Assembly (NCBI GenBank): GCA_023374025.1
Contig: SIJG01000031.1
Location: 1,305,035 to 1,369,034, forward strand
DNA length: 64,000 nucleotides
From: Heterodera schachtii
Lineage: Eukaryota; Nematoda; Chromadorea; Rhabditida; Heteroderidae
Direction of reading: 5' to 3'
Shown: positions 23,100 through 34,904 of the stretch, piece after piece
Position numbering within the stretch: position 1 is the stretch's first letter
Layout of the letters: each line of letters opens with the position of its first letter
Translations under genes and position numbers: made by a program
The notes under the pieces: model-generated
Told to the model about the DNA's origin: nothing
The model's input: only the letters and a program-made list of their open reading frames with translations
Database searches by the model: none

Positions 23100-23137
23100 A
23101 CTACACTTTGATCTTAGCCAAAAGGCCGAGAAGCGAT
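23100..23137 (-). ncRNA. U2: U2 snRNA, 5' portion (nt 1-38), cut at the branch-point recognition site
   Basis: From 23137 on the minus strand the sequence begins ATCGCTTCTCGGCC, continues TTTTGGCTAAGATC and ends GTGTAGT at 23100, identical to the conserved U2 5' end. The next base in U2 would be the A of GUAGUA, found at 19276. This locus cannot give functional U2. Confidence 0.95.
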
Positions 23138-23290
23138 GCCGGAACAGCAAAATGGGTTCCGGAAATGGAACCGACAGCATCGAAAACATATGGGTACAAT
23201 TTTTGGGGACCAAAATTGCACATTTGGGAGCAGAGATATTGAAAAAATGGGTGAAAGAGCATTTAAAGATGGGGAAAATGGAGGAAAAGA
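23138..23290 (-). promoter_or_regulatory. Probable U2 snRNA upstream promoter region
   Basis: Directly upstream of U2 nt 1 lies a block with an interrupted palindrome, ggttcc-ggaaat-ggaacc (23155-23172), and a tgtcgg motif (minus strand, 23171-23176). snRNA genes carry a proximal sequence element upstream; which bases serve here cannot be told without other U2 loci. This promoter would now drive the inserted element. Confidence 0.4.
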
Positions 23291-25556
23291 AATAAGATGG
23301 ACGAGATAGTGCTTCCGAAAGAGGAAAAGCATAGAAGAGAGTTTGTGCCACAGACAGAGGAAGGGAGAAAGTGGGGCGGGGAGGCAGCAGCAGCAGGTGG
23401 TCGCCATGTCGTCGCACGCCGACGACCACTTCTCTTCTTTCTCCTCTCATTTACTCTCGCTCGCTCTCTCTCTCTCTTCCGCTCTTTTTCCATCGAATTA
23501 ATTATTATTAAAATCATTAATAAATTAAAAAAAATAAAAAAATTTTGAACACACTTCGTTCTCCTACTCCTCGCAAATGCTTCTCCGTTTCCCGCGCCTT
23601 TCTGCTGTATTGCCATTTTCAATGGCGGCAATGTCGAACTCGAAAAAACCTGGATTAATTAATTAAGTATCACTCATCATCATTGTTTAATTTCATCCAC
23701 TCTCTTCTAATTAGCCAATTAAAAATCAAAAAAGAAATAAGAATTAAATTAATTTTTTAAATTTTACAACATTAAAAATTTATTATTTTTTTAAATATTC
23801 ATAATTAAGCATGTGTTCTGAGTGAAAAATTAGTGATGAAAATTGAGTTAAATGAAAAATTTTAAAAAATAATTAATACCTATATTCTTTAAAAGATATT
23901 TTAAATTTTTTTAATTTACACATATTTTATCATTTTTTAAAGAAAATTCGTTTACAAATTGTTTTTTGGAAATAGCGCGCCGAAAAAAGTGATGCGAAAA
24001 GCAAATCTGAATTTCTAATAATATTCGATCATTTAGTCCAAAAATGATTGCAATAATTGAAATAAATTTGGTCTGAAATATTGGTTAAATATATGTAAAA
24101 TATATAAATTTTGCTTAACTTTTGGGTTTTACAAAATCATGTTTTTCGTGCATTTCAGGTCACTGGGGGCTCAAGATAAAAATAGGCAAAAAAACTAAAA
24201 ATATTATTTGCTTTTTGTATTATCAATAGCATTTTAAAAAATGAAAAGCTTATGTGAACATCTCTGGCCTGGTGGTGTATCTGAAGTTCGACCAATTGAC
24301 GGGCTAATGGAGAGGTCGGAATTCCGACTTCCGATTTTCGAAATTTTTGGTAAAAAGTCGAAATTTTCGGAAATTTTTATTTTTTATAATTAGTAATTTT
24401 GTACAATTTTTCAAAAGAAAATTTTTGGCGGTGCCTTTCGGCACCGCCGTACTCTAAAGTTCAAAACTGCAAAAATCTATGATTTTATCAATGATTTTCA
24501 TCATGTGATTTTGTCAATGATTTAAAAAAAAAATAACGAAAACCTCATCATATATCAATCGATTCCTATAATCGAGAGGAATCGAAAGGTGCTTGTTTCA
24601 CAGGGTTCTACGATGTCTCTATCAAAAGTTATAGCCCAACAAATTTTTGCTGATATGCCCCCGTCTTTGCATGCTTTCTACTGGTGGGCTCTCCAAGGGT
24701 TTTAGACATGCTTCTTATTATTTAAAAATAATTTTTCTAAAATTCATTGACAAAATCACATGACGAAATCGTTGATGAAATCATAGATTCTCAGTTTTGA
24801 CGTCATACTCGTGATAAGTGCCTAAAATTTCCCTAGAAAAGTGCTTTCCTTTGATGGGATCATGACATTTTTATGGGGGGGGGGGGCAGCAAAACCTACA
24901 AGTACCCAAAATTTTTCCCGGCGGCGCCTATCGGCAGGGGTCCGGAGAAGCCGTAAGTGGACAATTCGTCAGCAAATTTTTTGATCAAAGACCAAAAATC
25001 TTGCGAAAATGATTGTTCAATTTAATAAATATAATTTTTATAGTTCTTAAGTTTCTAGTTACTTTATATTTCAATTAATTGACCATCTTGAGCAACTATC
25101 ATTTAATTTTTATAAATGATTATTTCATATTTTTTTTAAATAACACAAATTATTAATTCAGATTTTTAGCAACTTAAATTAATTTTCACATGATTTTAAA
25201 TAAAAATGGGTGTTTTAAAAATAAATTTGCTTATGGATTAGTTACTGACGGATTGTCTGGGAGCCTATCGGAACTGCCGGACCAACTTCCCCACCCCCTG
25301 TTCAACAAAATTCTTTGAAAAAAGCGCGCCGCAAAAAATATTTAGAGTTTTTTATTGTATTTAATATTTTTGAAAAATTTCTGATTTCCGATTTTGGAAT
25401 TTTTCGTAATTTTAATCCGTAATTTGACTTTTGAATTATTTATCGAGAACGATTTCTTGTAAGATTATTTTTACGGGCGGTCAGCCACCGGCTGGGGCTT
25501 GGCTGGACATTTCGACAAGCCGTTTCGACAATGACCAATTTCTACCATATCATATC
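23291..25556. other. AT-rich spacer with hairpin repeats
   Basis: 23455-23480 is a CT-rich run. Open frames at 23263-23631 look compositional. GC-rich hairpins are at 24427-24448 (perfect stem) and 24917-24936 (truncated), with a degenerate one at 25262. G-run at 24876-24885. No gene is seen. Confidence 0.4.
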
Positions 25557-26013
25557 TAGAGCCCGGATTTTGAGGCATATGCCTTTTTTTTTTGCCTTTT
25601 TTGCAAGTTTAATGCCTTTTTCATGCCTTTTTCAGTGTTTTTTGAAAAAATGGAAAAGTTTTTGAAATTTTTCAACTTTTCTTACAATTTCCAAAAATTT
25701 TTCACAGTGGCGCCTATCGGCACCGCCGGGCCTACAGTAGACTCCTCTTCTTTTTTGCTCCTGTGCTGACATTTTTTATAAGAAAAAATGTTTGCCTCGA
25801 AAAGCAAAAAAAGATCTTTTAAAAAAAAATTTTTTTTTGTTAAATTTTGACAAAATATCTTTGTCCAAAGTGTTGATTTTTGGATTTTTGCTGCCTTTTT
25901 CCAATTTTGCATCCCTTTTTTGACGTTTTGTTCATTTTTTATGCCTTCACATTTTTCATGCCTATTTTAGGTGCCTATTTGGGAAATTTTCGTGCCTAAA
26001 ATTCCGGGCTCTG
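25557..26013. mobile_element. hAT-like element (tgcctttt-word family), 457 bp
   Basis: Ends TAGAGCCCGGA and TCCGGGCTCTG. The interior iterates 'atgcctttttt' words around a GC-rich hairpin (25707-25730). Flanks share TCATATC (7 bp), slightly short of the usual 8. Confidence 0.65.
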
Positions 26014-26343
26014 TCATATCGCCAAAATTTAAAATATCAAATTAAAAATAATAAATAAATATAAAAAATATTCAATTAATAAAAAAATTATGAAATTAAA
26101 GAGAAAAATATAATTGACTATATTTTAAAATATCTATCGCCTAATGTATGATTTTTATATTGATCCCAAATCCTCACCCATCTCATATCATTTAGCAGAA
26201 ATTTGAATTTTACTTTAAAAAATATATTTAATTTTATTGTCTAAAAGGTATTGTCGAAACGGTCATTGGCGAAATCGGGAGCCCTCCAAAATACTGATTT
26301 TTAACTATTTTAGTGACGAAGTTGCCATAATAGTGATTTCTAG

Positions 26344-27195
26344 TAGAGACCGGAGCAGGACCGGATCCTGCGCAGGATTTTGCAGGATCCCAGTCCGCAA
26401 TCCTGCATTTTTGGAAAAAACAGGATTTGCAGGGTTGCAGGATTAATCCGGCCGGATCCGGTCCTGCAAAAATTTTTGAATCCCAATCCTGCAACAGAAT
26501 CCGCAAATTTGATTTTTGTGCAGGATCCGGCAGGATCCGCATTACATTCTTTGAAAATTTTCAAGAACAGAATGCCAAAAAATTTCGAATAATTTATAAT
26601 GAATTCAATCAAATTAAATCCATTTTTAATCTCAAATTTCATCTAGAATTTGCAAAAAATTTCCCGGTGGCGCCTATCGGCACCGCCGGCGGATCGGCTT
26701 TTACTTATTAATCCTGTAGAAATGAGTTAAAAAAGTGCGACATTTGGTCATTTTTTGGACAAAATCATTTAAGAAATTGACAAATTTTGAAAAAAAAAAT
26801 TTCCGGCGGCGCCTATCGGCACCGCCGGGCCCCTTTGTTTCTAGTTTTTGAAAAAAGTTTTGAAAAGCAAAAAATAGTCAAATTTATGGACCATTAACAG
26901 ATTTGATTCCCGATATCTTTTTACCGTCTGACCAATTTGAAAAATCTTAGTCGCTTCTTTTAATGCATCCCGCCAGCCCCTAAAAATTTCTTTTTCAAAA
27001 TGTCAGGTATTTTTTCTTTTTTTGAAATTTAATTGAAATTTTTTCAAAATTTCCAAAAATCCGCAATCCTGCGCAGGATCCGGCAAATTTTAAATGCAGG
27101 ATTTGCAGGATTAATCCGGCCGGACCCGGTCCTGCAAAATTTTTTGAATTCCAATCCTGCGACAGGATCCGCAAATTTGAAATTTCCGGTCTCTA
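26344..27195. mobile_element. hAT-like element (caggatcc-word family), 852 bp
   Basis: Ends TAGAGACCGG and CCGGTCTCTA in perfect TSDs ATTTCTAG (26336-26343, 27196-27203). Outer parts iterate gcaggatc words; the middle has two GC-rich hairpins (26664-26689, 26803-26828). A partial inverted relative is at 29653-29775. Open frames here are repeat read-through. Confidence 0.8.
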
Positions 27196-27617
27196 ATTTC
27201 TAGTCCCCATCACACGACAAAAATCATATTTTGGCATTTGGCTTGCGTGATTTTCGAACACCTTAAAGAGGAAAAACTTGTCAATTGATTTTGGAAATCA
27301 CAGTTTTAAAATTTTCGTAGGGGTGTATTTTCTGTTTTCGGGTCATTATTATGGCCATTTTTATACATCCGATTTATTTAAATATTTGAGAGGTTTTTCT
27401 TCATAAAATACATTTATCACTAATCAATTATGATCGGTTGTTCATTTGTCCATCATTCATTGTCAGCAGCAGAAGACGGCCCTTTTTCGCTGCTTTGTCC
27501 CGCTTTTTGTTCTTCTGCTGTTGGTGGCGGAGACAATGGGCTAAATTAAGCGCAATTTTAATTAATTAAATAAAAACCAAATGCTTTTTTATTGCTCACC
27601 CAATGCATTATTGGCAC
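27196..27617. other. Intergenic, nothing recognised
   Basis: Mixed sequence with a TTCTGCTG-rich patch at 27490-27530; no frame or repeat family identified. It lies 3' of the F-box-like pseudogene. Confidence 0.35.
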
Positions 27618-28914
27618 TTAAAAGTCAAATAACACATTGTTACAATTGTTGTCCCAATTTTCATCATTCTTCTTCTGCTGCTGAACCGCCGCGGTTTCGT
27701 CAATAATTTTGCATCGTTCCATTATCCACCAGATGCTCCATTCATTTTCTTTTTTTTTGACCAATGTCAGCTTTTCATTTGTCCATTCGTTCACCAATTC
27801 AAATGGCACAATTGACGGCGCATGAACAGAAAAATTAATTTCGTAACTGACGGAAGAAATGGTGGTGGCACGGAGAAAATGCTAAACAATTTGGAAAAAT
27901 AGAGGCAATCAAAATCAGTAATGTTGTGATTCATTTGTGAGTCGTAGACCATTTGGCCAAATGGTCTACGAATCAGTCAGAACAAAATTTTTTTTAATTT
28001 CCTTGATTTTTTTTGTCCTGCTCCCCCCCCCCCCCCTCCCTCGTGACCACACCTCCTTGAAACTGTTGACCCAATCGGAGGAGTACGCTTGTTCGTTCGT
28101 AAGTGCACAACGCAATTGCTTGGGTTGGCCATCTTTTCTCGGTGTGTGCAACCATTTGAACAATGCTTGGCCAGCAGTTGCATTTGGCCCATCAAAATCA
28201 TCACCAATCGCAGCGGGCAACAGATCAAATGAATAGATTGAACTCAACTGATTGAGATCAGTGAGAATTGTCGGCGAAATGAGTCGACGCAAATTGTCCA
28301 AATGATCAACTCGGGAAAAGCCCAAGTGGCGAATGTTTGCCGAAAAAATTGGCCATATTTCACGAACAAAAACATCCCAAATCGGCTGGCCATCCATGGT
28401 GTGTGGTGAAGAAAAATCCAAACAACTGCAAGTGGGTGCCTCTTTTGTCGAAAATTTGGTGATTTAAACGAAGAAAAGCGATGACGGAATGATCAATGTA
28501 CCTGTGAAAATGGGATGATTGCTTTTTATTGTCGTAAAGCTTTGGTTTTAATTACCAAATCCGAAGGCGCTTAAAACGAATTTTGCTGGGCAACGGACGT
28601 TTGGGCAATGGAAATTCCGCAGATCTGCCATTGAACAATACAAACAGTTTCGGTTCTGGTCCTTTGTCCTTGTGAATTGCGATTGTTCTCCAAATTGTCA
28701 ATTCGCTTTTGCCATCGAAATGTTTGTCCACCAACGCATTGAAACGTGGAGAGAGAAGTGCCAATTTGAGGCCGAGTTGGGCATGGTCAAAGGATGGGAA
28801 CATGTCCATCCAAACGTCGTTGCAAATCCAACTGAAATGGGAAAACAGTTTAGCTAAATTATGACGAATTTGTTTGCCTTTTCAATTTTAAAAAATTCAT
28901 TACCGTCGGTTCAT
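27618..28914 (-). pseudogene. F-box-like family gene with one frameshift
   Basis: Exons (minus): 28914-28904 (only ATG AAC CGA CG), 28831-28556, 28501-28053, 27881-27618. Exon 2 encodes the F-box-like helices (WICNDVWMDMF, LGLKLALLSPRFNALVDKHF) as in the intact gene at 38173, with the same length of 276 bases. Exon 3 starts YIDHSVIAFL and continues IWDVFVREIWPIF, ATAGQALFKWLHTPRKDG; exon 4 has FLRATT and VPFELVNEWTNEKL. Exon 3 has one extra T near 28425, just after THLQL; without it the frame runs on. F-box proteins are substrate receptors of SCF ubiquitin ligases (family knowledge); large families of this type are, to my recollection, known from cyst nematodes. Confidence 0.75.
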
Positions 28915-29016
28915 TTTTTGACAATTAGCACAATTTGCTGCCGAGTTCCAAATGATGATGTCACACAAATAGCAGAATAATTTATTGCTTTGGAAACTCT
29001 TTTTTTATATAATGAG

Positions 29017-29606
29017 TAGGGCCGCAACTTTTAGTGACTAAAAATCTCGAAATAGTTAACTAAAATAGTGAGTAAAAATGCCAAAATAGTGACAAAATAG
29101 TGAAAAAAGTCCAAAATAGTGACGAATAGTGACATAATTTTCAGCCAAAAATTGAGCAAAAATATTTTTTATTCACTATTTGCAGTTGCAAATGAGTAGG
29201 ACTGGGATTTTTAAGAGCAAAAAACCCAAAATAGTTACCTAAAAAAAGTTTTTAAAATAAAAATTTTGCCAAGAAAGTAAATTTTTGAAAAATTTTTTTT
29301 TCATTTCATAGGAGTATATTTTGAAAAATTTTAGCTCGATTCTTAGGGGTGTATTTTTTTGAAATTTTTTTAGGTCGATTCTTAGGGGTGTATTTTTTGG
29401 TTTTATTGCACTTTTGTTAAGGAATTTTCCAAAAAATGTCGAAATAGTGAAAAAATAGTGACAAAACCCCAAAATAGTGATTTCTAGTGACCGATAATGA
29501 CATCAGAATCGAAAATTTTTAATGCAGAAATGCGTTTTTTGAGCTCCTTTCTTCAAATCAATTGAGCAAAAAAAAAAAAGTTTTTTCACTAAAAGTTGCG
29601 GCCCTA
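29017..29606. mobile_element. hAT-like element (aaatagtgac-word family), 590 bp
   Basis: Long perfect terminal repeat starting TAGGGCCGCAACTTTTAGTG. Perfect TSDs ATAATGAG at 29009-29016 and 29607-29614. The interior repeats 'aaatagtga'. It lies 0.1 kb upstream of the F-box-like pseudogene start. Confidence 0.85.
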
Positions 29607-30290
29607 ATAATGAGAGTCAAAGCGAAAAACAAACATTTTTATAGTCATGAAAAGTAGAGATCAAATTTCAAATTTGCGGATTCTGTTGCAGGATTGGAAT
29701 TCAAAATTTTTTGCAGGGCCGGATCCGGCCGAATTAATCCGCATTTAAAATTTGCAGGATCCCGCGCAGGATTGCGGACTTTTGGAAATTTCGAAAAAAA
29801 ATTTATTTTAATTTAAAATTTTTCAAAACAATAAACAAGTGTTCTTAATTTAGCATTTTTTATGCTGAATTAAGTACTTATTTACCATTTTTTGGCGCTG
29901 AAAAATCCGGGCTCTACTCATAATCTCATAATTAGGGTAAATCCGGTCCCTATCATTTTCTGGCTATTGATCTTATCAATGATGAATAACTTATATAAAT
30001 AAATCCAATTTTAATGATCAGACTTCCAAAAATATTTTAAGAATGAACCCTAAAATCAAAAAGAATGAATTTTTTCAGACACAATTATTATTTCTTTGTT
30101 AATTGAAATAAATATAAAGAAAATGCATTAAAAACTGTTTTTGGTTTTTATTAATTCGTTATTAAAATTTTTTTTCAAAAATTCCGTCAAAAATTGATTT
30201 TTGAAAATTACGGATTGCTGAAAATTACGGGATTTTTAATTACGGATCTCCGTAACATCAAAATAATTGTTGACACGGGTCATTTTGGGT
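29607..30290. other. Element fragment and AT-rich upstream region
   Basis: 29653-29775 is a caggatcc-word fragment in reverse orientation to 27058-27195. 29940-30260 is AT-rich. No gene is seen. Confidence 0.4.
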
Positions 30291-30293
30291 GAG

Positions 30294-30300
30294 TATAAAA
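30294..30300 (+). promoter_or_regulatory. Candidate TATA box of the ankyrin gene
   Basis: TATAAAA in gagtataaaagg, about 126 bp upstream of the ATG at 30426, followed by a pyrimidine-rich leader. Suggestive only. Confidence 0.4.
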
Positions 30301-30425
30301 GGGGTGAACAAAGACATTTTTAAACACTTTTACCGTTTCTCGTCTACATTTCGTCCGATTCAGACATTTCCTTCCCCTCCGTTCTGTCATCCAACTGCTG
30401 CCACTTTCAATTGCCCTTCACGGCA

Positions 30426-31680
30426 ATGGTAAACATTTTCAGCAATTTCTCTCTCTTTCCCGCGTTTTTTTTTAAATTTTTCTCCCATTTCAATTAAGGC
30501 TGACACTCCTCCTCCTCCTCCTGCTGCTGCTGCTGGTGGTGGTGATGAAGCCGTTGATTTGGAGCAACGTGTTCGTCAACTCATCATGTCCATCGGCCAG
30601 GGAAACGAACAAGCAGTGCGCCAGATTTCCATTCTGATCGAGTCGTTCACCCGGGAGCAGTTCGTCGACTTTGTGGAGATCATGGGTAATGATGCTGGCA
30701 TGGCGTCCAAATTGATCGCCGTTGTGTGTTTTAACTCTGCCGCATCATTTTTTCAGCAAGATTGTACGTCGAGAGCGGAACCAGCATTGACATGCCGGGT
30801 GGCCAACATGGAACCACCATGTTGATGATCGCTGCGGTCTCTGGAAGGGTGGGAAAAATGTGTCGTTTTTGGGGAAAAAATATTTTTTTATTTGTTAAGG
30901 TGAACTTCGCGCGCTACTTGCTCACCCACGGTGCAACTGTTGGACGCTTGGACAACAGCGGTGGGTTTTTGTTTTGTCAAATTTCTGCGTTTTTTTTTGT
31001 CCAATAATTTGTTGTTCCTTCCAATTTCAGGAAGCGTTTTCGCACTGATGCTAGCTGCCGAATCTGGTTGGTTGGAGATGTGCCGTCTGCTGGTCGAGGA
31101 AGGGGCAGCTGAAGTCAATCAGCAAGCAATCGATGGCTCGACAGCTTTGATTGGCGCGAGCAGTGAGGGACGTCTGAACGTTGGTGGGTTGAAAAATTGG
31201 CTAAAATAAATCGCATTTCATACTCATGTACCTAATTTTCTCTTTTTTCATTTCCAGTGATTTATCTCATCGATCATGGCGCTGAAGTCCAACACGCGGA
31301 CGTCGAAGGGTACAACTCGCTGATGCACGCGGTGAAGAACGGGAAGACGGAAGTGGCACGACATTTGCTGACCAATGGCGGCGCCGCAAGCACTGACCAA
31401 CTGGGCAACGACGGTGGGCACGGCACAACTTCATTATTTTGATGGTTAATTACACAATTTCCCTTCAATTTTTTAAGGCAAACGGGCACGGGACTTGGCC
31501 GAAGAAGGAGGTCTTGCCGAAATGATGGACATTTTTCGCACTACCACGGAAGCCGAACGAACGGAGGCGGAGGACGTTGAAGGGTAAAAAGATTTTTAAA
31601 AATTTTTTCCTGACTGATCAAATGAAAAAAAGTGTATTTTCAGATCGCAAAACGACGACCGACAGCAGCAGCAGATGTGA
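30426..31680 (+). CDS. Ankyrin-repeat protein, 278 aa
   Basis: Eight coding segments keep phase: 30426-30428 (the ATG alone), 30499-30727, 30757-30848, 30900-30960, 31031-31183, 31258-31413, 31478-31583, 31644-31680; total 837 bases. The N-terminus is a low-complexity run of Pro, Ala and Gly, then an acidic helix (VDLEQRVRQLIMSIGQGNE). Four or so ankyrin units follow: GTTMLMIAAVSGR, FARYLLTHGATV, FALMLAAESGWLEMCRLLVEEGA, STALIGASSEGRLNVVIYLIDHGAEV, YNSLMHAVKNGKTEVARHLLTNGG, each the usual 33-residue pattern. The tail is acidic and Gln-rich. The third donor choice (30728) is the one that keeps frame. Likely a cytosolic protein-interaction scaffold; partner unknown. Confidence 0.85.
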
Positions 31681-31969
31681 TAGTGGCACTGACAATGAGA
31701 GGGAATTGCGGCTCACCAACAAATCGTACGGATGCAATTTAAATTCGATCATTTTCATGTATGGATGTACTACATAAGTATTATCGCTGTGTGCATTTGA
31801 TTTGCTTGTCACGCTCGGATATTTGCTGCTCTGATTGTACATATTGTATTATTGTGCCGAACAACATTAAATACTCGATAAAGAAATTGTTTGTCCATTG
31901 AAAAATTTTTCCAGTAAAAATGGGCAATTTTTTTTAAATTTTTAACCAAATTTCTTAAAAAAATTGTCT

Positions 31970-32070
31970 CGGCGGCGCCCTGTCGGCACCTCCGGACCTC
32001 CAGTACCGGTACCGGTGGAAAAAGTTGGTACCGGTACTGGAGGTCCGGCGGTGCCGACAGGGCGCCGCCG
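31970..32070. repeat. Perfect-looking long hairpin with two GC-rich modules
   Basis: Arms 31970-32016 and 32027-32070 are complementary almost throughout. Each carries one GC-rich hairpin module, then ggacctccagtaccggtacc and its complement around a short loop. A ccggtacc-word element continues to about 32180. Confidence 0.75.
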
Positions 32071-32204
32071 AAATTTTTTTTTGTTTTATGCATTTTGTTA
32101 AGAAATTTGGTTAAAAAATTTAAAAAATTACCGGTCAGTACCGGTACCGGTTTTTTTACAACAGATTACCGTGCAACTCTAGTATCTCCGGTTTTTTTTT
32201 TTTG

Positions 32205-32600
32205 ACTGTAACTTTTTTATTTGTCAACCAAATCAGCATTTTGTTGGTATCATACGATAGACCTGATTGTCATCACTTAGCATAAAAATTTTTCAATATT
32301 TTGTTTAGGTTCAAAAATGCTATGGCCAGAAGAATTCAAAAAACCAAATTTTCTAACCTTTCTGGCCATAAATTTGTTCAAAACTGACGAAATTTATTGG
32401 AATTTTGCAGGCTAATAGAGCATCTGAAGGGCTATCGAATGATAACAACAGTGTTGGATTTGGTTGGCAAAAAAAAAGTTGTAGCTAAAAAAAATGCGGG
32501 AGGCCAAATCGTGTCGGTCGAACTGTGAGTTAAACCAGATACGAACATTTCTGGTTCGTTTGATTTTTCAAGTTTTTGGCTTGGCGCCGAAACGAGCCCT
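32205..32600. repeat. Fold-back repeat ('gcaggctaatagag' family)
   Basis: Arms near 32210-32270 and 32405-32490 are inverted ('aaccaaatcagcattttgtt' against 'aacagtgttggatttggtt'). The right side ends with a ggcgccgaaacgag word at 32583. It contains no gene. Confidence 0.55.
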
Positions 32601-32702
32601 ACTCCTGCTAAGTGTATACATTGGAAGAGGCGACATAGAGAGCACTTAAAATTGAAGTTTAATTTCAACTTTGCATCAATATTTACAATTTTATAACTTC
32701 AA

Positions 32703-32852
32703 CTAGAGTGGTACGGGACCGGGAATTTTGCGCAATACCGAGACTTTTTGGCTGGGAAAATCGGGACTTTTCCCGGTCCCGGTCAAAACCGGGACTTCGG
32801 TACTCAGTTGTACGTGTTTTTCAGTACCAGGTCCCAGTCCCGTACCACACTA
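32703..32852. mobile_element. hAT-like MITE, 150 bp (cgggacc family)
   Basis: Ends TAGAGTGGTACGGGACC and its near-complement ending CCGTACCACACTA. Flanks ACTTCAAC and ACTTAACT are similar but not identical. Confidence 0.7.
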
Positions 32853-33163
32853 ACTTAACTTATTTTCTCCCTTCCCTAACATTTTATTTTCCTTCTCATT
32901 CAATCAATCTTTGCCTTATGCATTTCTAGCTTTTCATTTTTAAAAAAGCCTAATTGATTGATGCACAAATATAGCATTAAGCAACGCTTTACTTCATTTA
33001 AAATACAAAATATGCACACGAAATCTGTGACAAAAATCAGTCATTTGATGGGAAATTTACATTTTATGAAATGATAATGATCAGATAATTCCATCCGAGT
33101 GGCCATTGATTGTGTTTAGGGCTCATCTGCTGTTGATCCACTGTTTGCGCATTGCTTCTGTTC

Positions 33164-34507
33164 TCAGCCTGATCTGTTTCTCGACATGGACGCAGCAGAA
33201 TCCGAAGGCAACGGTCTGAAAACAAAGGGACAGAAATTGTAAGAGTACCCCGAATATAAAAATTGGTTGACAACTCGTCCATACCCAATTTCGTCATCTG
33301 CGAAGCCAATGGTCACCAAATTCGGATGAGGTTCGTTGTTCAAGCGCGACATACGCAACCAGGACACCACGTCAGCTTCACTGAACTCCGCTGGACAGCG
33401 CACAATCTTCACGAAGGACACCACGCCACCACCTCCTTTCGGATGCACATTGCTCAACATCGTCAGCCTCTCCTCCGTCAGCATGTTCACCATTTGTTCC
33501 CTTCTGTTGTAGATGAATTCGAACGAAGTGAGCACCAAGTAGTTGACCGGGACTGACGCCGTATTGAAAGACTGAAAAGCGGAAATGAATGTGACCACTG
33601 ATCAGAACAATGATTTAAAGGGCACAGAGAAAAAACGAAATCCGTCCGTCCGTCGATCAATCATCCCACACACCCACCATGATCAATTCGTCGACGAATT
33701 GGTCCCATCGGTTGTTCCATTTGAGCAATTTGTACACCAATGGACGACGGTCGACGCGCGTCGTGTGCAGCCACATGTACAGGTCACGGCTCGATGTTTC
33801 AGAAGCAGCAGAATTGTCAACGGTCGGACGTTCAGGCAAAACTGGGCTGATGATTTCGACAAGGTTTGGGCAGTCGAAGAGGAAGGTCGGCGAAATGTGT
33901 TTGCGCATCAAGGCCAGTTGCTTCCGCTTCACGTTGACCAACGTGCCGAGCCCGTTCTTCAGCAAGGGCCAAATGTAACGTGCCACGGCTTGCCAAGCGC
34001 GAAATTCCGTCATCAGAATGGTGAACTTCAGCGAGATGTACGTGGTGAAGAGGCGCCGAAATCGTTGCAGGAAATTGATCACTTCTGCGTCCAAATACCT
34101 GCAAAATGGGGAAGAACAAAATGCAATTGGAAATTCAAAAATTGAATGGCGCGACCAAATGTTGAATGTGCCGTTGAATCCGATGACACTGTCCGGCAAC
34201 GGTGAGGTGGCCAATGGCAACGCGAAGTAGGAGCCGTCGTTTGCCAAGCTCAACACTTCGGCGCCAGTCCGTTTCGGCTTCCGCTCACTGATGTGAAACT
34301 CCTCCAAACACCACTGCCTCTGCTGCAGCTGCTTGTTCACCAGGGCGGCGAAGCGGGCGTTGACCAGCGCCAAGTGCCATCCGACCTCGCCACGTCCAAT
34401 CCACGCCAATGTGTCGAGCCAAATTTGGTCGCTGAAAGTGCCGCCGCTAAAACAAAACAAAAATTTCAAAACAAAAAAAATTTCCGCTTTTCTCACTTTT
34501 GGTCCAT
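33164..34507 (-). CDS. F-box-like family protein, 353 aa
   Basis: Exons (minus): 34507-34497 (11 bases, ATG GAC CAA AA), 34446-34156, 34098-33678, 33571-33285, 33215-33164; 1062 bases, all phases fit. N-terminal F-box-like region: SDQIWLDTLAWIGR, then LALVNARFAALVNK. A conserved block begins YLDAEVINFLQRF after an IW junction, as in the two paralogues; KHISPTFLFDCPNLVEI and LYMWLHTTRVDRRP follow. The last exon gives a short Ser/Arg tail. It is the most divergent of the three family members here. A substrate-receptor role in SCF ligases is inferred from family type; the leucine-rich-like C-terminus would bind the substrate. A longer open frame upstream (to 34607) reads through the first intron and is not used. 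Confidence 0.8.
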
Positions 34508-34904
34508 GCGTTTCCTTCTGCACCACTTTTACTGCTGATGATAATGATGATGATGATGATTTGTTGATTTGTGGTGCCCAGTTTCGTTTGGTAGTCGATT
34601 TGTGCACACTTCCGATGGCTCAGCTTTCCGTTGATTTGATTTGATGATGGCACGGACGAAGAGAACAGCAGCCGCAATAATACGCAGGAATTAATTAATA
34701 CCAATTTGGAATAGAATGGCCGGAAAGGATGAACCAACTTCCTTTTATACTACTCATCATTTCAACATTTGTACACACCGAGTCAAAAAACGAGACATGT
34801 GTCAATAAAGAGAGAGTGCAGAGAAAAAAACAGCTCTCTTTTTGGCGTACTATTTCTTTATCTGTGTTAATAGAGAAAAACTGAATTTACTTCATCCTGT
34901 TTAA
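34508..34904. other. Upstream region of the F-box-like gene
   Basis: Contains a gat-triplet run (34538-34560) in the leader and AT-rich sequence. No clear promoter element is identified. Confidence 0.35.

Noticed and set aside
33657..34607. 316-codon single-exon protein on the minus strand
   Set aside because: It reads through two introns; using the 11-base first exon and the splice sites at 34446/34156/34098 restores the family pattern.
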